Assembly (NCBI GenBank): GCA_014925825.1
Contig: JACGCK010000334.1
Location: 1 to 37,870, forward strand
Direction of reading: 5' to 3'
DNA from: Pholiota molesta
Taxonomy: Eukaryota > Basidiomycota > Agaricomycetes > Agaricales > Strophariaceae
Length of the DNA stretch: 37,870 bases
Shown here: positions 1-9,712 of the stretch, piece after piece
Position numbering within the stretch: the first letter of the stretch is position 1
Layout of the letters: each line of letters begins with the position of its first letter
The notes under the pieces: generated by a model
Seen by the model: the letters and a program-made list of their open reading frames with translations, nothing else
The model's database searches: none
What the model was told of the DNA's origin: nothing
Program-made: the position numbers and the translations under genes

Positions 1-362
1 CTTTGTGAGTCAGCCTTGTGAACTTCCATTAGAAGCCTTCGATCACTGACCAGTCAGTCAATTATAAATGCGCCCCAAATGCGCCCACAATCGAACAGCA
101 GGATGAAATCTGCACCCATTACCGAGTTCTGTGTCCCAAGTATGAATATGGATATTGATGGTGGTGGAACCAGATGGTACACACTGTTTATTGAAGAGCA
201 CTTGATACCGAATGCTTCACATATTAGCAACATATTGGACACTTTTCGAAACAAGAACAAAGGATACACGACGAATACTACTCAAGTCCGAAACATCCAA
301 CAAAAGTCTCCTAATGTGCAGCATGATCTGTTAGGCCTTAGGCGCAAGTTAGGCGGGGAATG
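1..362. other. Left-edge stretch, no gene called
   Basis: No convincing gene is visible. A TGAGTCA site (6-12) and a TATAAAT (63-69) precede an ATG at 79 that opens a 95-codon frame ending at 366. That frame has no recognisable domain and overlaps the relic on the other strand, so it is not called. Confidence 0.4.
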
Positions 363-599
363 TTAATGGGTATGTTTTTTCATCAGCCGTTTATATTTCT
401 TCTTTTCCGTTATCTTGACCCATTTCGCGACAAAATCGTATAGCTTTCCTTCAATGCATGCTCGATGAAGTTCTGGAGGTTTTGCCTCTGTCTTCTCGAA
501 GAGAGTAGCATAAACATTTTTCAAGCCATTGAGCTCATCCTCAGTTTTGCAGTTGATGAAACCATAGTCTACCATCACCGAGCGGGGAGGAGACTTCAT
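363..599 (-). pseudogene. Relic resembling C-terminus of fungal MYND-type protein
   Basis: This 78-codon frame runs from an ATG at 599 to a TAA at 363. It reads like the conserved C-terminal block I associate with basidiomycete MYND-zinc-finger-type proteins: a PPRSVMVDYGFINCK segment, a spacing of about 20 residues, then LHRACIEGKLYDFV and a final RLMK. No zinc-binding cysteine cluster and no upstream exons are visible between 600 and 709, and full-length members are several hundred residues. I infer a gene fragment rather than a working small gene. The family assignment is from memory of the motif only. Confidence 0.35.
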
Positions 600-709
600 A
601 TTAGTTATGTTTGCTAAACTAATATTATTTATCCCGAAAAAGTCTAGGGTATATTGTGGTATATACGAGCCCGAAAAGCCCTTTTTTAACTTACTTCAAT
701 AAATCCCAT

Positions 710-2463
710 CTAATGATATAACACCACCATCTCCGCCGTTACCACCGCCAGCCCAACGCTCGTCATCACAAGAATAGGCAGCAAATTCCAAAACGCAAAC
801 TCCGTCTGCCGAATCTTGATCCCCTTCTGGCGCAATATCGTCTGCCACAGCAGCCCCGCAAGGCTCGCGGAGAACGTAAAGCTCACCGCGCCGACATTGC
901 TCGCCACCGCGAGCGCGATCGCCGCCGCGCGCATCGTCGGCGGGGGCATGTTCGCCGCGCGCACGACCTTCGTCAGGAGGATCGTCGCGCCGATGTTCGT
1001 CCCCGCGACGTTGCACAGGACGACGCCGAGCACGCCGACGAGCCACACGGTGGGAATCATCTGGCGGTGCGAGGCGCGCACGAGCCAGGTCGCGAAGACG
1101 TCGATCCAGCCCTGCCGCGCGAGCGCCTCGATGAGGATGAACTGCGAGAAGGCGAAGGGGATGAGGCCGAAGGGCAGGCGCGGGAGCGCGGTGAAGAACG
1201 TGGGGAAGTGCGCGGCGAGCTTGCGGTGCTGGACGGCGAGCTTGTCGCGCTGCTCTGCGAAGAGGCGCCGCTCGCCGACTGTGGAGCTGCTTTGGCGAGA
1301 TGGGCTTTCTGGGAGCGCGTTCTTTCCGGCGGGGTGGGGAAGTGGGGGCTTTTCGGTTGAAGTAGGTGATGATGCAATAGGAATGTCAAGGATGTCAAAT
1401 GTGACTGGACGCTCGACATCAGCCGCTTGGTCAGGCGGCATGGACATAGCGCGTTCAAATTCATGACGCATAGGATCCTCGTCAATCTGTATCTTTTCGT
1501 CAAATTTCGGTATACGGCCCGTAGAGTAGCCGTGGTGGTCCCAACACAGATCAAAGATGAATTTTGCCACAGCAAATGGCAAGGCGATCTTCCACACATC
1601 GACGTGCAAGAAACTCAGAACGATGATAAGGATGAGGCAGACGAGCAGCATAACGGCACCCACACAGGCGCTAACCCAATCGCGAAGCACCTCGCGAACG
1701 TTGAGCTTTGCCGTTTTGTTTAATTTCCGAGGCACATGCTTCTCTTTGCGGAACTGGACCATGAGGGCGATATAGCATGCTACGCTGCATGCAAGGAAGG
1801 GCAGGATAGTGTACGCGGTAAAGGCCGCGTTATTGACCAGAAATCCTTCGCAGATGACAACATTGGTCGGATTTCCGACAAAGAGGACCATACTTGCAGT
1901 ATTCGCGGCCGCGAACTCCGAAATTAACCACGCGATGGGTTCAAGGCCGGTCGCTTCTGTGTAATACACGAGGAAAGCTGTCCCAGAGAGGATGACGGGG
2001 TCGTTTCCTACCACCATGCTGATGCCGGTGAGAAGAAGGTAGAAATAGAGATAGAGTTTTCGACCGTTGTTGCCTCCTTGATTGCTGACCCAGAAGGCGG
2101 CGGCTTGGAGAGATCCTGTGACGTCGAGAGTAATAGCCTGGTAGGCGAGAGAGATGAAGAGAATGAGAATGTTGTAGGGCTTGATGTCATCTGTCCGAGT
2201 AGATGTGAGATTGGAAGAAAATTTTTGAATGAACTAGACGTACCTGTTCCAACGATTCCATCGCGAATTTGTGAGGCACCAAGACATTGAGCTGCCCATA
2301 GGATGGCTATTGCTATTATAGGCGCACTCATAAGCCCTATGGTCAGACGAGTGCGTCCGATCAGAGGAAAACGAACATGGAAGGAGACGGGGTGGATCAC
2401 GAATACTATTGAGAGGAAGAAGAATACCAGAGTGACGATCGAAAAGCGGTCGAGGTCCGACAT
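710..2463 (-). CDS. ArsB/CitMHS-type membrane permease
   Basis: Predicted 566-residue polytopic membrane protein of the ion-transporter superfamily that includes ArsB arsenite pumps, NhaD and CitMHS carriers. It has two exons: 2463-2244, an intron 2243-2191 (GTACGT...ACAG, phase 1), then 2190-710. Exon 1 starts MSDLDRF and carries the first hydrophobic segments. Exon 2 holds a VVGNDPVILSGTAF loop, a VGNPTNVVI motif and, near the C-terminus, GTNIGATILLTKVV; paired Asn-rich loops of this kind are typical of the superfamily. A hydrophilic loop of roughly 110 residues, rich in Pro and Ser, separates the two hydrophobic halves. The substrate (arsenite, Na+/H+, organic anion or silicate) cannot be told from sequence. 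The gene is transcribed away from the CorA-like gene to its right. Confidence 0.85.
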
Positions 2464-3423
2464 AATGCAAGGTTGGTAGGGGCGTTAGACGATGGGAGTC
2501 GTGATACAGGCTTTTATGTGAGAGAGAAAGCAAGGGTGGCCCTGAGGAATGGACAAAGAGACACTTCCAGGTGGGCCGCTATTGTGCAAGTTCACAATTT
2601 GTGTTATAGTTGAAGCATTTATACAGATGTTTTTAGACCCCGACTATTGTACTATCGAAATTTATTCAGAATGAATCATTAAAGATGAATAGCCTTCACC
2701 TTGTGTATGCAACACTGTGTGTCGCGGTAAGTGGGTAAGAGCGGTGTTGGTAGGACCCACTGAAGCGAGAACAAGCATTTTACTGTCAGGGGTGTATTCT
2801 CATTTGCGTGGGAATATATGTGTCATAAGGGCGAAGGCACAGCCTTTTCATACCAGCCATCCTCGAGGGAGCAGCCATGGTGTGCGGTTGATAAGTATCC
2901 TTCTATACCTCGGCCATCATGAAAAGCGCGCAGCTGAACTGCCACTCCCACTGTGGCCACGCTTGCTTGAACATCGTCGTCGCAACATTCCTGGTATCTT
3001 GACCTACGAAGCGAGCTCGAGTTCAAGCGCCCGCCAATTCCAGTTAGGATCCTAGTAGCGTCCACGCATATTCTGTAGGCTATAACGTCCATCATCATCG
3101 GAAAGTGCCACCGACAGCGCAGGAATTCTCTCCGAGCCAACTCCGACCCCAAACAATACCTCCAGAATTCTTTGCGAAGCGCTTTTTCGCGGTGCTATCA
3201 CTGCTATGACATCGTCTCATACCCTGCAAGTACACCACAGGTATTATGAAAAGAGACTAAGCGAGTCGCTCCTCCCTCGCACCGACATGCGGCGCCATCG
3301 GCACCTTGGCCTTGGGTAGACATAGAGGACGGTACGTGCTTGTCATCGTCTCAGTCTATTCTTAGCGTTGACCGAGTTATACGCGTACTTTTTTACTCCA
3401 TAACAAACCGCTATTTCTATTAG
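2464..3423. other. Intergenic region between permease and CorA-like gene
   Basis: This stretch of about 0.95 kb holds the divergent promoters of the permease (leftward) and the CorA-like gene (rightward). The first exon of the CorA-like gene probably lies in its right part: ATGs at 3206 and 3287 share a frame that stops at 3317, and good donors (GTACGT at 3332) are present. None joins the acceptor at 3423 in the needed phase, so the start stays unresolved. Nothing else coding is supported. Confidence 0.4.
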
Positions 3424-5799
3424 AAATTGATCCTGTGCAACTTTCGTCTCCCCCTCCACCGAGCCCGGAGCCCTGTACCCACAAGGATTGCAAAGGGTGC
3501 TGGAGAGGCTATCCGCAGTCCTTGTATCCTAATTGGACGCCTAGTCAAGTCAGGAAGAGCCAGATTGCGCAAGCAATATCCGACTATCGACGCGACATTT
3601 CGTGTGTTATTCACCAAGTCGACGTTACCGAAGAAGGATTGTTTCATGTACCGCATCCCGGCGAGATTATCTCTACAGACAATATTGTCAATGACACTTG
3701 GGAACAGCTTAAAGATGCGCAGGTTAGTATGGTTACTTGCGTTGATGCATTATTTTTACGTGCTAAACCTATTCCTGTACTCAGGCGCCCGAGAATAATC
3801 GTGTACGAATTTTATTCATCGAAAACATGTCGGGACCTGTGATGCAAATGTTGGGTGCAAAGTGAGTAATATTTATCCAAACCATCTGGAATTCCATTCC
3901 CGTGGCCATAGCATATGTACCGAAATTAAATCGACCCGATTTCTACAAGTTCATATTACATGTAGAAAGCGTACCATGTGCACCGCATTTTCTGACTGCT
4001 ATGTTTTGATTTCCTTAGGTACATTATCGAGCCATTCTTCTTTTCATCGTCGTTGAACTGGATACCATCGCGCTATGTAGAACAAGTTCGACCTGGCGAG
4101 GGTGATCGTGAGTTCAAATTCACTCCTGCCGCGTTGATGCTCATGAACCACTAGATATCACAATTTCTTTGACTTTCGTACGTTTTCTGCCCAGCAATGA
4201 TGCCAGTCGGTTAAGCGCACGCTCTCCAAACGTGGCAGCGACCGCCCGAATTGGCCCTAGAAACAGGACCATGCTAGGTGAGTTCGATGCACTGCCTCTT
4301 CAGTTATTTCGTTACGGACCTTAATTGTATGCCACCCTCAAGTCGAACAGATGATCGATACACAAGCTCCGCTGGCTTTGGGCTCTAGTAAATGCTTTCG
4401 ATTTAGCGTTTCCATTTTATGCGTAATTAATGTATGTCTCACAGGTGGACGTTTACTTGTTTTGGACCTGCTCTCTGTACATCTGATCCGCAGAAAACGA
4501 GGCAGTACCATCATTTCTTATCATTCAGACAAGGATCTTTTAACGACTACGGCGCCATATCTACATGAGCGTATTCGATTTGCAGGTGACCGTGACTCTG
4601 AATCAGACTCTTCAGAGTCTCTTCTGACGCCACTACATTTCTTTCAGGACGAAGCGTCTATTGGCAAAGTATATTCCAACAATCACCAGACCCCACATTT
4701 GTGCTTCTGATTTTCGTGTGGCACGCACTATACGCATGGGATGAAGCGCTGGACAATCTATATGCCCACATATGCGCTATTGTATGTGCCCTATTCCTCT
4801 ACATCTCAGCTCCAGACTGGTTCTAAATATTTTATGTGCAGGAGACACGAGTAGTCACGACCTCCGAAATGATCCTCACGCAACAGCTGCACGTAATTCG
4901 CGCCCACCATCTGCACTACGCCTCCCTCCTGGACGACTTCCGCGAGACGGTGCGCTTCATCCGCGACACCGCCAATCCCGCACTGGACGCCCTGTCCCCC
5001 GACGACCGTGCATGGAATGCGGAGACCATGCAGCGCGAGTGCGCTAACCTCCTGAGCGAGGTCGCGCGCCTCGAATCGGATCGCGCGATGCAGGAGTGGC
5101 GCGTGAAGAATGTGCTTGATTTGGTTAGTCCAACCGACTTCGCTGTTCGTATTTCCTATGATTAATGTTTTGGTTGAAGGTTTTCAGTAGTGTCAATATC
5201 ATGGATAGTAGACGGATGCAGAAGATGACAGAGGCTTCCGCAAGGGATAGTGCAGGTATGTCGAACTGTATATAGTGGGTAGTTGTACTCATTAATTTTT
5301 TCAATAGCTGTAAGTATCTGACAACAACGTATCATAGATGAGCCCTAATCCGCCATTACAGATTAAGCAAATCGCGTATCTGACGATGGTATTCCTCCCG
5401 GCCTCTTTCGTAGCGGTAAGCCTTGCAAACTTTTCACTGACACAAGATACTCAACCTCGTGTTCTCGATGGAATCCCACAGGCAATCTTCGGCATGAACG
5501 TCAAGGAACTCGTCGCATGCACACCGGACAAGGGCCCGTGCGTAAAGGGCACGATTGCCCACTACGCAGAAACCGCCCTGCCGTTCACGCTGGCGACGGT
5601 CTGGGCGATCGTCGCGTTCCAGAGCCGTCACATCTTCCCGGCGGGCACCTCGTTCTGGACGCGGCTGGTGTGGCCGATATTGCTCTTGGGAAGGTTCATT
5701 GGGATCGGCCCGTATAAGAAGAGAAAGAGCGCCGATGAGACTAAAGGTTCGAATGAGTTGTCTACCGGTATTGTGACTGAACATGTAAAGAGTGATTGA
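3424..5799 (+). CDS. CorA-like GMN-motif transporter (5' end unresolved)
   Basis: Member of the large fungal CorA-like (Mg2+ transporter) family, predicted to sit in a membrane with two C-terminal helices. Recognised exons: 3424-3722, 3785-3861, 4019-4107, 4155-4277, 4343-4387, 4445-4585, 4648-4781, 4842-5123, 5180-5255, 5308-5309 (only 2 nt), 5362-5415 and 5482-5799. All phases agree, giving 545 residues plus an unseen N-terminus. The long N-terminal part is soluble and includes a charged helical stretch in the 4842-5123 exon. The first membrane helix starts at IAYLTMVFLPASFVA and leads straight into the CorA signature GMN (5491-5499). A second helix (LPFTLATVWAIVAF) and a basic tail follow. 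Family members usually have a longer start; the exon upstream of 3424 must end in phase 1. The transported ion is not proven, because many fungal members are uncharacterised. Confidence 0.88.
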
Positions 5800-6282
5800 A
5801 GGCATTTTTTGAAAGGTAGAGTCGTCTTTCCCAAAGCATACGTCTAACACTCACTATCAAACCTCTAGATCTTGGATAATACGACTCTTTACAGTCTTAA
5901 ATGCCTCTATTTATCGACCTCGACATTCATCCATCGAAACACTGCAAAGCATACGTCTAACACTCACTGTCAAGTCTCTAGATTTTGGATACATACGACT
6001 CTCTACAGTCTTAAATGCCTCTATTTATCGACCTTGACATTCATCCATCGAAACACTGCAATCTCCGCCACTATCAAACATCCTACTGTAATTCTACCAC
6101 ACTCGGCATGGAATAATTGCTTCAGGACAGCTTATCTGTTTCTTCCAAGCATCTATACCCGAATTTGTGTAATGTTTAGTTCTTGTATGTACTTGCGCGT
6201 AAATAATAGTGGATTCAGTGTAGCATCGTATACGGTTACAACAAGTGCATGGAAAATAGATAGCCGTAAATATATTGCCGGT
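5800..6282. other. 3' intergenic region between convergent genes
   Basis: This is the space between the 3' ends of the CorA-like gene (+) and TRP4 (-). It is AT-rich, has no credible coding frame and contains the 114-bp tandem duplication listed separately. Confidence 0.6.
5832..6060 (+). repeat. Two-copy tandem direct repeat, about 114 bp per unit
   Basis: Unit 1 (5832 to about 5944) and unit 2 (5945 to about 6060) lie end to end. They differ by six transitions and one single-base indel, so they are about 94% identical by eye. Both begin CAAAGCATACGTCTAACACT and end CATCGAAACACTG. The repeat lies just past the CorA-like stop codon and may fall in its 3' UTR. The all-transition differences suggest either age or C-to-T mutation pressure. 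Confidence 0.9.
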
Positions 6283-7440
6283 CTATAGCGCCTCAGCAAC
6301 CTTTTTGCCTGCATCGCGGAAGGTATTCAAAGCTTCCCAAGCTTTTCCCGATGTAATGCTCTCCCGGGCGAGTTTCGTACCTTCGACGAAATCTTGAGCA
6401 ACACCGGCCACTACAAGCAGCGCCGATGCATTCAGGAGCACGAAATCAAGCACAGGCACGAGGTTTTCCGGAATATTCGACCCGGAGGTAAGCAGTATCT
6501 TGAACGTCTCCGCATTCTCCTGCGGGCTTCCTCCCGCAACGGAGCTGAGCGGGTGCACGGGCAGCCCAAAGTCTTCGGGCCTCAGCGTCTTCGCCGTGAC
6601 CTTGCCGTCCTTGAGCTCCCAAGCGTGTGTGGGCCCCGCGCAGCTGATCTCGTCGAGCTTCTCGAACCCACAGACGACCAGCGCGCGCTCGACGCCGCCC
6701 TCGCGCAGCGAGTGCGCGAAGGTGGGCCCGATCTCGGGCTCCGCGACGCCGAGCACCATCCCGCGGGGGCGCGCGGGGTTGATGAGCGGCCCGAGGACGT
6801 TGAACATCGTGCGGAAGGGCAGCGCCTTGCGGTACGGCGCGATCGACGCCATGGCGGGGTGGTAGTGCGGCGCGAGGATGAAGGTGAAGGGGATGCGCGG
6901 GAGGGGCATGGGCGTCCCGGGCGTCGGCGCGGTGAAGAGGCACTCGAGCGATTCGAGGAGATCGGCGGAGCCCGAGGAGGACGTCGATGCGCGGCTTCCG
7001 TGCTAAAGGTGGCATCGATAAGATGAGTTCGCGATCCGAACGGTATGCACACCTGAGGAGATAACGATTCGCACCTTGATAACCCTCGCGCCGGCCCCAG
7101 CGGCGACGACGGCAGCCGTCGTGCTCACGTTGAATAGATTATACCCATCCCCACCCGTGCCGACGATGTCCACCACAAAGTCGTCATCCGCATCCTTCAC
7201 ATCCGCTTTCAGTGCCCGCTCACGGAGCACAGAGGCAGCTGCCGCGAGAGACTCTGGTCGCCTTTCTACACGGTGGATGTGCAATGCAGTTAGGAACGCG
7301 CCGATTTGTGAGGGCTGGAGCAGGGAAGGTGTGAAGAGATGGTTGAGCGCTTCTTTGAGATCGTCTGGCGTGAAGTATTCCGGAGTTTGCACTAGCTTGT
7401 TGAGCAGCGGGCGGAAGGTTTGGATCGTATAGTCTGCCAT
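6283..7440 (-). CDS. TRP4: Anthranilate phosphoribosyltransferase
   Basis: Catalyses PRPP + anthranilate to N-(5-phosphoribosyl)anthranilate, the second step of the tryptophan branch, in the cytosol. It has two exons: 7440-7075 and 7002-6283, with a 72-nt GTGCGA...TTTAG intron (7074-7003) in phase 0. The product is 361 residues; the yeast enzyme is about 380. The start ATG at 7440 gives MADYTIQTFRPLL. Diagnostic motifs are the PRPP loop GTGGDG (residues 94-99), then KHGSR (122-126, spanning the splice junction), and an SSSGSADLLESL segment. The C-terminal domain carries NPARPRGMVLGV and a GFEKLDEI segment. The frame is intact and all family motifs are present. It lies downstream of, and on the same strand as, the ice-binding gene. 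A TATA box and a Gcn4/CPC1-type site sit 61 and 88 bp upstream. Confidence 0.96.
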
Positions 7441-7500
7441 CTGGGTGATGGGAGACGGACAAGTCCCGCGGGCCAGAGAAAGATCATCGATCACCGCGTT

Positions 7501-7508
7501 TTTTTATA
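7501..7508 (-). promoter_or_regulatory. TATA box of TRP4
   Basis: TATAAAAA on the minus strand, 61 bp upstream of the TRP4 ATG. Two other genes in this window have TATA boxes 50-70 bp from the start. Confidence 0.55.
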
Positions 7509-7527
7509 CAATTTGCTTCACAAGGCA

Positions 7528-7534
7528 GAGTCAT
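7528..7534 (-). promoter_or_regulatory. Gcn4/CPC1-type site upstream of TRP4
   Basis: The minus strand reads ATGACTC, the core recognised by Gcn4/Cpc1 bZIP activators of general amino-acid control. It lies 88 bp upstream of the TRP4 start and 20 bp upstream of its TATA box. The site is seen; the regulation is inferred from its known role at fungal amino-acid genes. Confidence 0.5.
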
Positions 7535-7921
7535 TTATTTTCGGTGCTCAATCACAAACGCTCGTCACGTAACACAGACTTATGATTACACAGGCACATA
7601 CCGGCTAGATGTCTGGACTACAGTCGCAGTCTATTCGTGGAAAACGACGCAAAAAATATCCGACGAAGTATGTACTAACACTCTGATTATTTTTTATGGT
7701 CTCGGAGCAGGACCCTTTGCTCGACCAAAGCAATTTTATTTTCCGTGTATTTCAAGTGCATCTTCACCACCATAACAGTGAAATAAGTATTGAATACATA
7801 CTCCCTATCCTCAAGATATAGTACTGAGGCTACTGCTCCTAACATGTATTTGACGGGTTATTCGATAGTTCATCTTGTCCGCAAAGAATTCAGACACCAA
7901 CTTCATCCCAAAACCGGCCAC

Positions 7922-8932
7922 TCATAATCCTAGTCCTGATAACAACCCACTGGGAGCATTGACTGTCGCTTTCCCTAAATTGACAGCGGTCTGAGCCAGA
8001 AGGCGGCCGTTCACAGTCGCACCAGTGTTTAATGTGATCGAGGTCGCACCCAGGATGATGCCGTTGACGACAGATGTTGAGCCAAGGGCCACTGCGCCGG
8101 AAACGACCCAGACAATATTTTGGGGGAGCGCGCCTCCAGCGAGGGTAACCTTTACGGCGGAAGCAGTGGTGAGTGTACCCGCAATTTGGAAGATCCAAGC
8201 TGATAATTTTTTAAAAGGTTAGTCGGGGCCTCAGAATATAATATTTTATCGATGGTGCGTACTGTCAAAGATGGTCCCGGAAATAGTGATGTCTGTGGCA
8301 ATATTGACGTTGGAAGTCCACTTGTAGAGACCAGGCGCAAATGTCAGCCCGCCAATACTTCCTAATAATAGAAATACTGAGCGCTAATCTAAGCGTATGA
8401 ATTGATGTATGAATACACACCGGCGCCAAGTCCAAGTGCGGTGGGATTGACGCGTCCCTTGGCATCATTGAACGCAGTGATGACTGCGCCGCTGGCGGTG
8501 ATAAGGGTTGCTGGAGTCGGGCTCTTATAATCTGCGGCCAGTACTTGCCCAGTCACTTGGGAAGACGACGAGGAGGTACCAAGTGGGCTGAGGATGAGCG
8601 AAAACCCAGTGATAAAGGTTGATGCCGAGGGACTAAGGCCCACACTGCCCACTGCGCAGACATCACACAAATTATTGAAGTTTTTTTTACACACGAGGTA
8701 TAGATATACGCACAGACGGCAGAGGGTGGGACGCTAGAAACACCTGACTGAGCTAGGATGGCAAAATTGCCTGCAGCCCCGAGAGCAACCTTAGCTGGCC
8801 CTGCGGCGAGGCAGCTTGACATGCTCTAAATAAAGTAAATGATTATGTTAGAGACATTTTTTCCAGTATGCTCATAAAGTTCACCATCAATCCAATAGAA
8901 GCAACCTTTAGGAGGAGGATGATCGGAGACAT
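7922..8932 (-). CDS. Secreted ice-binding protein (DUF3494 family)
   Basis: Predicted 255-residue secreted ice-binding (antifreeze) protein of the DUF3494 beta-solenoid family, which binds ice planes outside the cell. Exons 8932-8885, 8825-8714, 8651-8421, 8361-8263 and 8199-7922 join in phase with GT-AG introns of 56-63 nt. The first exon encodes MSPIILLLKVASIGLM, a signal peptide that continues into exon 2 and probably ends near a CLAAGP segment. The mature part opens with VALGAAGNFAILAQSGVSSV, followed by a GSVGLSPSASTFITGFSL segment, SQVTGQVLAADY, LTFAPGLYKW and a WIFQIAGTL block. The C-terminal turns include NIVWVVSGAVALG and GRLLAQTAVNL. This order and length match the Typhula-type proteins (about 240 residues). 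The frame is intact. Ice binding itself is inferred; some family members may act as adhesins. Confidence 0.93.
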
Positions 8933-8995
8933 TTTTGGAGTTTTGAATGAGCAGAAGAGAGATGAACTGAAGATCATACCTCTTAAGCAGGGTCA

Positions 8996-9003
8996 CCTTT
9001 ATA
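8996..9003 (-). promoter_or_regulatory. TATA box of ice-binding gene
   Basis: TATAAAGG on the minus strand, 64 bp upstream of the ice-binding protein ATG. Confidence 0.55.
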
Positions 9004-9098
9004 CGATTTGAGATTTCTGTAATACAAGTCAGGACTAATTGTCATCGTCATCGCATTACGCTGTTTACTCGCAGTAAATTGTCGAGTGAAGAGCCTAT

Positions 9099-9118
9099 TG
9101 AAGCGTCTGGACGCTTCA
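9099..9118. promoter_or_regulatory. Hairpin-like inverted repeat, 9-bp arms
   Basis: TGAAGCGTC (9099-9107), a 2-nt loop, then GACGCTTCA (9110-9118). It lies about 170-185 bp upstream of the ice-binding start and is a candidate dimeric factor site. Confidence 0.5.
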
Positions 9119-9265
9119 CCGTCACCGGAGTCATCATCCAACATCATCGTCGGTCAACAACGATTCTGGGAAGGTTCAATTCCGGATCCTTTTTGACGTG
9201 AACACAAAGTGTGTTGGATAAAGTGCCTCGATGTGCGCTAGTATGCTTTTTTTCGCCTTAGCTGA

Positions 9266-9291
9266 GCGTGAAGCTTCACGCGTGAAGCGTC
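9266..9291. promoter_or_regulatory. Overlapping palindromes with GTGAAGCGTC half-site
   Basis: A perfect 16-bp palindrome GCGTGAAGCTTCACGC (9266-9281) overlaps a perfect 14-bp palindrome CTTCACGCGTGAAG (9274-9287). The stretch ends in GTGAAGCGTC (9282-9291), the same decamer that occurs inverted at 9110-9119. It is about 335-360 bp upstream of the ice-binding start. Confidence 0.5.
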
Positions 9292-9712
9292 ATCGATCTA
9301 CATCCAGAAAGAAGATCATATCTCGCGGGAAAGATAGTCTCATATAGGACACATTTACCTCGGTAATCGCATACCTCCTCTGATGTCACTGTCATTTTCA
9401 ATGTGAAAAGCGGAAAAAGCCAAGGAAGTTTCCTTTGCATGGCATGTTAAATGAAGACTGTGGAGTGAACTTCGAAGTCAGCAGAACTCATGAGTGCTTC
9501 TTACTTGATTTTGACAGTCCGGGCATTCGTCCGACCTTGACGCACAAGCAAGTCGATTGTTCTTGGCAGTGGAATATGACGATAGCACAGCTCTATTAGT
9601 TGTACTGAATTTGAAATTCGAAACCAAACGCAAGCCAACGAAATTAAATGGTAAATAAATTAGCAACAGGCTACATACTTGACATCCACCAAAATACCAT
9701 GATAACTTAACC

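Larger units (their letters stand above)
7441..7921. other. Intergenic: TRP4 promoter and ice-binding gene 3' flank
   Basis: This region contains the TRP4 TATA box and Gcn4-type site on its left and the 3' flank of the ice-binding gene on its right. No coding frame is supported. Confidence 0.6.
8933..9712. other. Intergenic region upstream of the ice-binding gene
   Basis: About 780 bp without a supported gene. It serves as the ice-binding gene's upstream region and as the 3' flank of the surface-protein gene to the right. It contains the TATA box and two palindromic clusters built on GTGAAGCGTC. Short open frames near 9478-9795 are AT-rich and show no domain. Confidence 0.55.

Noticed and set aside
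816..1466. 216-codon + strand frame
   Set aside because: Antisense of the permease, which has membrane helices and superfamily motifs in its own frame.
2717..3152. Open frames on both strands between the permease and the CorA-like gene
   Set aside because: No domain and no splice signals that join a conserved exon.
5872..6288. 138-codon frame covering the tandem repeat
   Set aside because: The repetitive translation comes from the DNA repeat, and the frame has no proper start context or domain.
6394..7026. 210-codon + strand frame and two further frames over TRP4
   Set aside because: Shadows of TRP4; they are Arg-rich and lack motifs, while TRP4 shows all family motifs.
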